Assembly (NCBI GenBank): GCA_003339415.1
Contig: PDHQ01000337.1
Location: 1 to 34,644 of the forward strand
DNA: 34,644 bases
Reading direction: 5' to 3'
Source: Ophiocordyceps camponoti-saundersi (nom. inval.)
Lineage: Eukaryota > Ascomycota > Sordariomycetes > Hypocreales > Ophiocordycipitaceae
Positions 30,168 to 34,644 of the stretch are shown here, piece by piece. Each line of letters begins with the position of its first letter. Position 1 is the stretch's first letter. The notes beneath the pieces were generated by a model. That model did no database searches and was not told where the DNA came from. It saw only the letters and a program-made list of their open reading frames with translations. Position numbers and translations under genes: made by a program.

Positions 30168-30520
30168 CAGTACAGGCCAGTTTGGCAATCATAACTTATA
30201 TGTATCGTAAAGCAGTGTTATTCGGCAGTAGCAGTGACTCATTCGGCAGCGGCAGCATGGCGGGCATCGAGCCATATGCAAATTTAGTTGCTGGAGGCGT
30301 TACAAGCGTTTATGCAGTTTAGCAGCAACAGCAGCGTGGCAGGTATCGCTCCAGCACAGGACAGTTTGGCAGTCACGAGCATCGTGGCGAAGTGCATTCA
30401 GCAATGGCAGCCTGGTAAGCATCGCTTCAGTACAGGCCAGTTTGACAGCCATGCGTATCGGATCCGTAATCGGGGTGCAGTTCGGCAGTGGCGGTGGTGG
30501 CATGCGACAGCAACAGGTCA
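30168..30520. repeat. Diverged 76-79 bp tandem repeat
   Basis: GCAGCATGG (30252), GCAGCGTGG (30331) and GCAGCCTGG (30407) recur at spacings of 79 and 76 bp, each followed by a GGCATCG, GGTATCG or AGCATCG element. The companion block CAGTACAGGCCAGTTTGGCA (30168) recurs as CAGCACAGGACAGTTTGGCA (30352) and CAGTACAGGCCAGTTTGACA (30428). A TTCGGCAGT-type block recurs at about 30231 and 30479. At least three, probably four, degenerate copies are present. It is non-coding and its origin is unknown. Confidence 0.65.
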
Positions 30521-31341
30521 GGAAGTCGTGTGCAGATAATCAGCGGCGCGGAAAAACTTGCTTACGGAGCATCTTTTTTTCGCCGATATTTAACCGATAG
30601 AGAACACAAGCCGTTCTTTATCCTGGTGCTGCTTTTCGCCTAACAAGAGGAAGTGAGTATGTAAGACTCGATGGTGTCAGATGGAAACGCGAATGAGGGA
30701 GAAGAGCGGGAAAAAAAAACGCCGCATTCAGCATCATGTTGTTCTCTCCTGCAAGCAGTAGATGATGGTAGATGTGTCAGACCTGTGTGCACAGCCGTAC
30801 TGACTTGCATAAATGTGCGTTTCTCTCTATCTGTCTCTCTCTCTCGCTCTCTCTCTTCACCTTATTCTCTCTCTCCTCCTCTCAATCCATTCACATGCCA
30901 GCAGCGCAGGATCAGCCAGTCACGTCGAACAGGCGTCAGCAGGCAGGGGAATAGGAGAAAAAAATCACCTTCCCCCCCTCCCCCGAATCAATCGTCTCTC
31001 CGCGTCGCGTCGGCCCTTCATACATACATACCTACCTACCTACCTACCAAGGTGGTATCAACGGATAAAGCAAGCCTAACAAGGTCTCGCGCTCATAGAA
31101 AAAAGTCTACGGCCGAGAAAGCGCTCCATCATGCGGCGCTGCTACTAGATCGCGTCACCAGACCAAATTAACCTCCCTCCAGTCTTCGATCACGCTGGAT
31201 TCGTCCTTCACCGACGACGTCCGGCGCTCGACGGCCCCTCGCCGCCGCCCGCTGTCGTTGACCACAGACGTCTCGGCCGAGTCGGTCTTACGTCGCGTCG
31301 TTTCCGGAGCCGTTGTCTGTCCTGCGCTTCCGCCTTTCAAG

Positions 31342-32439
31342 ATGGCAAACTCGACGACGACGATTCCGCGTACGCCTAGGGTGATATCGCCCAGCCCGAC
31401 ACCTTCGGATCACGAGTATACCGGTCCGACGACACGTTCGGCCGCCGTCCGGAAACGCCTATCGGCTTCTCAGACGGTGGACGAGGTAGAAGAGAGAGAG
31501 GAATATAGCAGGTCATCCCGCACCAGGAGTCGGTCACCCATCATGATGGAGGCGCGGGAAGAAAAACCCAGTCAACCCACCAACGGTCATCTCGCCCCTC
31601 CTCCTTCTCTTCAGGCACCGGCCACCCTCGGCGGCTGGTCGTGGCGCGACTTCAGCCGCAGCCCAAGCCCCCTCGGACTGATCCCCATCCACCGACACTG
31701 GCGAACGTTTGTGCACAAGCACGAGGTGCCACGCAAGGCGCTACACGTTTCCATCGGCTTCTTCGTCGCATGGCTCTACGCCGTCGGCACGCGTGTGGAT
31801 GCGGTGCCACCATACCTCATGGCGGCCCTGCTACCGATCGCGACGACGGACTGGCTTCGACACCGGTACCAGTCGGTCAACAGATTGTACGTCAGCCTCC
31901 TGGGCGCGCTGATGCGGGAGAGCGAGTTTTCGGGATGGAACGGCGTCATCTTTTATCTCCTCGGCGCATGGATCGTCTTGCGCTTCTTCCCCAAGGATGT
32001 GGGTGTCATGAGCGTCCTGCTGCTCAGCTGGTGCGACACGGCGGCCAGCACATTTGGCCGGTTATGGGGACGCTACACGCCGAGAATCCGCCGGGGCAAA
32101 TCCCTGGCCGGCTCGGCGGCCGCCTTTTTCGTCGGCTTCGGCACCTCGTGCTTCTTCTACGCGTGGCTGGTGCCGACGTTTGGACCGATGCCCGGCGACG
32201 ACGCCTTCATGTTCAAGGGCGTCCTGTCGCTTCCGCAAGTGGCCTGGAGGGCATTGGGCATGGCCGATCAGCAGCCAATGCAAGTGACGGGCGCTCTGGC
32301 GCTGGGCATCGTGAGCCTGTGGTCTGGGCTGGTGGCGTCGGCGAGCGAGGTGGTTGACTTTTTCGGGTGGGATGATAATCTCACGATACCGGTGCTGAGC
32401 GGCATCGGCATGCTGGGTTTTCTCAAGGTATTTGGCTGA
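31342..32439 (+). CDS. DGK1: CTP-dependent diacylglycerol kinase Dgk1
   Basis: A single-exon gene of 365 aa. Dgk1 phosphorylates diacylglycerol with CTP to make phosphatidate at the ER/nuclear envelope, opposing the phosphatase Pah1 and thereby influencing nuclear membrane growth and lipid-droplet use. The first 100 or so residues are polar, Ser/Pro/Arg rich and probably cytosolic. Then come HKHEVPRKALHVSIGF, the RK-x-LH start of the family, and about seven hydrophobic segments. The CTP-transferase signature is SWCDTAASTFGRLWGR (from residue 229) followed by RRGKSLAGSAAAFFVG (G at 252). The ATG at 31342 was chosen for its CAAGATGGC context; the frame is open further upstream without another ATG. 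The polyprenol kinase group is related, but length and signature favour Dgk1. Confidence 0.9.
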   Translation: MANSTTTIPRTPRVISPSPTPSDHEYTGPTTRSAAVRKRLSASQTVDEVEEREEYSRSSRTRSRSPIMMEAREEKPSQPTNGHLAPPPSLQAPATLGGWSWRDFSRSPSPLGLIPIHRHWRTFVHKHEVPRKALHVSIGFFVAWLYAVGTRVDAVPPYLMAALLPIATTDWLRHRYQSVNRLYVSLLGALMRESEFSGWNGVIFYLLGAWIVLRFFPKDVGVMSVLLLSWCDTAASTFGRLWGRYTPRIRRGKSLAGSAAAFFVGFGTSCFFYAWLVPTFGPMPGDDAFMFKGVLSLPQVAWRALGMADQQPMQVTGALALGIVSLWSGLVASASEVVDFFGWDDNLTIPVLSGIGMLGFLKVFG

Positions 32440-33613
32440 CGGGGGGTCGAAGCGCTTTTTTTATTTTATTACACTTGATGTGGCTCTTCTTGAGAGAAGG
32501 CGGGCGGCGTGGATGGCATGGCAAGGCGAGGCATTGAGGGACTGATGACGATGTTCGCATAAAGGCAGCAAGCATGAAGATGGCAGGCTCGATGAGACGG
32601 AGCAGAAATACAGATACCTACCTACCTGCCTACCTACCTATATATATGTACAGATGTCATGACGGTCATTCAGGTGTGTGTGACAGATGTGAGAAGGGCC
32701 AAGATGTGAGTCGAGGCGCATACATATATACGTGTGTGTATCCCTTTCTCTACATACCTACATATACGGGTGATGAAGAAGTTGTTGTAAGACGGGGGAA
32801 TCCAAGATAGGAGATGGAGAGTGAAAGAGCAAGTTCCGTACATAAGTGAGGATCTCTGCTGCTACCTGGCCTAGGGTAGATGAACGAGGGGAATATCTAG
32901 TGGGTGGGTGGGAGGGGTGACTCGTGAGGGACGAGATGAGGGACGAATCTCTCTCTATCCGTTCCTTGCTTTACCTGGAAGGCGGAAGGCTGAGGGGGAG
33001 GGGAATGATTGAGGAGGAGAGGCGAAAACTTGATGGCTGTCGGGGGAGCTGATTCGATCGACATACTCACATACATACGTGGAGGGGAATATGAGATGTG
33101 TACGGAGGAGGTGGTAGGCAGATAACAACAACAACTGCATATCCATCTACTGTATATACAAGAGACTATCTAATGCAAAAGGAAAAAGAAGAAGGGAATT
33201 ACACATATAAAATATAGTTTTTTTTTTAAAAAATACAAAGAGGATTTTATTTATTGCAGATTTTTGTTTTATCTTTTTTTTTCTTGATGCGCGTCGGACG
33301 TGGTCGTGAGTGAGTCGTTGGGGCTTTTGACGATGGTGGTGATGCACTGGTGGTGGTGGTGGTGGGTGGTGGTGGGAGGGGGCGTGTGCAGAGGGGAATA
33401 AACGTACGGAGTACTATCCCGTACTAGAGGTAGGCACTACTCCCGATTCCCAAAGGAGAGGGAGAGGGAGGGGGAAGGAAGGGGAGGAAAAGGATAGAGG
33501 ATAGAGGGTAGAGGATGGACGGGAGAGGAGGAGGAGGAGGAGGAGGCGAAAAATCGGTGTACGTTGCCGCTAGAAGAGGGCGGCGACTAAACCTCCATAG
33601 GTATTATGATGAA

Positions 33614-33657
33614 TCCATCCATCCATCCATCCAATCCAATCCAATCCAATCCAATCC
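33614..33657. repeat. (CCAT)n followed by (CCAAT)n
   Basis: About four CCAT units pass directly into five CCAAT units. The change from a 4-mer to a 5-mer by one inserted A suggests slippage after an insertion. It is intergenic. Confidence 0.9.
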
Positions 33658-33896
33658 ACCCCCATTGATCCAGCTATGCTTCCGTCTACGAGCAGGATTA
33701 CGGGATACAGCTCCTAGGTATGTACCTATGTATGTATCTCGACGGCTCGGGACGCGTCAAATCTGCCCCCCTTCCCTCCCCCACGTTACCCAGACAGACA
33801 CCTACCTACAGAGAGAGAGGGATAGAGAGAGAGCGGATAGACACAGCACAGCACAGCCATGCCCCGTAAGCGTCCGAACATAGGGCTGTTCTGTTT

Positions 33897-33960
33897 CCCT
33901 TCCCTTCCCTTCCCTTCCCTTTCCTTTTACCCCCCCCAATCCCCCCCAATCCCCCCCAAT
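33897..33960. repeat. (CCCTT)n and CCCCCCCAAT decamer repeats
   Basis: About five CCCTT pentamers are followed, after a short spacer, by three exact copies of the decamer CCCCCCCAAT at 33931-33960. Both are C-rich on the + strand. Confidence 0.9.
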
Positions 33961-34256
33961 CCAATCCTTTTAACCCCCTCCCTTCCATATTCGTACATAC
34001 ATGCTCACATCTCGGCCCAAGGTTTGGCAGCCGTCTTGACAACGCATCATCATCATCATCCATCATCCATTATCCATCATACATACATACCTAGATACAC
34101 ACATCCGTACATACATACACATGCCTATCGACTGCCTGTGCTCCCTGGCACCACCACCACCCCCCCTTCCGCCCCGACTGGGCCGAGATGCGCCCTGCAG
34201 CGCTGCCTGACCGCCCGTTGCCGCCGCTTCACTTCATTTGCTTTGCTGATTGTTTT

Positions 34257-34296
<40 letters not shown>

Positions 34297-34302
34297 TATG
34301 CC

Positions 34303-34336
<34 letters not shown>

Positions 34337-34387
34337 GGTCTTTTCGCTGTCCCTTTTCTTCTTCTTCTTCTTCTTCTTCTTCTTCTC
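34257..34387. repeat. (TTTC)n, (ATC)n and (TTC)n microsatellites
   Basis: Three separate simple repeats follow one another within 131 bp: TTTC units (34257-34297), ATC units (34306-34335) and TTC units (34356-34387). The TTTC array is the complement of the GAAA type seen at 9590-9695. It is intergenic. Confidence 0.92.
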
Positions 34388-34644
34388 TCTCTACACCCCC
34401 CTCCCCATCCCCTCCCTCCTCTTCATACCTACTCCTTACCTAGGTAGTTATCCCCGACTGCATACTGACTGTACATACAGCAAAACGTGGCCCCCTTCAT
34501 CTACCCCCGTTCATGCAAACATCATCTTGACCGTCATTGTTCATCACACACCCTCCCCTCCTCTCTCCCTCCAAATTAACGAAAAAAAAAACAACACCCA
34601 AAAACCAAAAACCCACCCCCACCCCCTCCTCCCCCCCCACCACC

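Larger units (their letters stand above)
29744..31341. other. Divergent intergenic region, SEC18 / DGK1
   Basis: The 1.6 kb between two divergent genes contains nested inverted repeats (30021-30066, ending in a CACGTG), a diverged 76-79 bp tandem repeat (about 30168-30520), a CT run (about 30824-30885) and TACC repeats (about 31027-31048). ORFs at 30104-30322 and 30288-30539 are produced by the diverged repeat and show no coding bias. The frame upstream of the DGK1 ATG is open back to about 31258 but holds no ATG. Confidence 0.55.
32440..34644. other. Gene-free terminal region with microsatellites
   Basis: No ORF here has coding bias. It holds TACC repeats (about 32607-32640), a TGG-rich run (about 33349-33378), (CCAT)n (33614-33631), (CCAAT)n (33631-33657), (CCCTT)n (33897-33921), CCCCCCCAAT units (33931-33960), (TTTC)n (34257-34297), (ATC)n (34306-34335) and (TTC)n (34356-34387). 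The last 60 bases are A/C rich and end in C runs. The DGK1 terminator should be just after 32439, where a T-rich stretch occurs at 32456-32471. Confidence 0.65.

Noticed and set aside
30104..30539. Two + ORFs of 72 and 83 aa
   Set aside because: They follow the diverged 76-79 bp repeat and show neither codon bias nor a domain.

Overview
The window looks like a contig from a filamentous ascomycete (Pezizomycotina, most likely Sordariomycetes; Hypocreales is a guess). The signs are compact genes with short introns (51-125 nt, GT...AG, some with a visible CTGAC-type branch point), C-rich third codon positions, and all-fungal housekeeping genes. The intergenic DNA is full of TACC/GTAC/ATAC tetranucleotide runs and microsatellites. 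All spliced models were assembled by eye from reading frame, splice consensus and remembered family conservation; no database search was possible.

Layout: 139-3093 holds no gene. A Golgi-type GT31 glycosyltransferase (-, 3094-4644) is followed by 2.4 kb of microsatellite-rich DNA. Next come a 64-aa predicted membrane micropeptide (+, 7215-7409) with an upstream ORF, the anaphase-promoting complex subunit APC10/Doc1 (+, 7926-9071), and a stomatin/band-7 protein (+, 10440-11654). The centre is gene dense: NOP58 (-, 12279-14483), V-ATPase subunit d VMA6 (+, 14849-16120), mitochondrial ribosomal protein uS15m (-, 16320-17496) and cytosolic uS2/RPS0 (+, 17847-18859). NOP58/VMA6 and uS15m/RPS0 are divergent pairs sharing promoters of about 350 bp. 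Then come a very large RasGEF of the LTE1 type (-, 20119-25286), a solo LTR with a target-site duplication (26783-26955), SEC18/NSF (-, 27069-29743) and the CTP-dependent diacylglycerol kinase DGK1 (+, 31342-32439). The last 2.2 kb is again low-complexity DNA.

The genes do not form a pathway or a secondary-metabolite cluster. They are conserved housekeeping genes for ribosome biogenesis and translation, vesicle fusion and acidification, lipid phosphorylation, cell-cycle exit and protein glycosylation. I see no CRISPR, tRNA, rRNA or complete transposon.

I did not find a convincing new multi-gene system. The most unusual signals are non-coding or recoding-like. They are an 11-12 bp array of E-box-like units filling the last SEC18 intron, an in-frame 34-codon extension with wobble-only repeat variation after the RPS0 stop, a diverged 76-79 bp tandem repeat and nested hairpins between SEC18 and DGK1, a recurring GTATCCGTA-type intergenic motif, and a uORF/micropeptide pair at 7045-7409.
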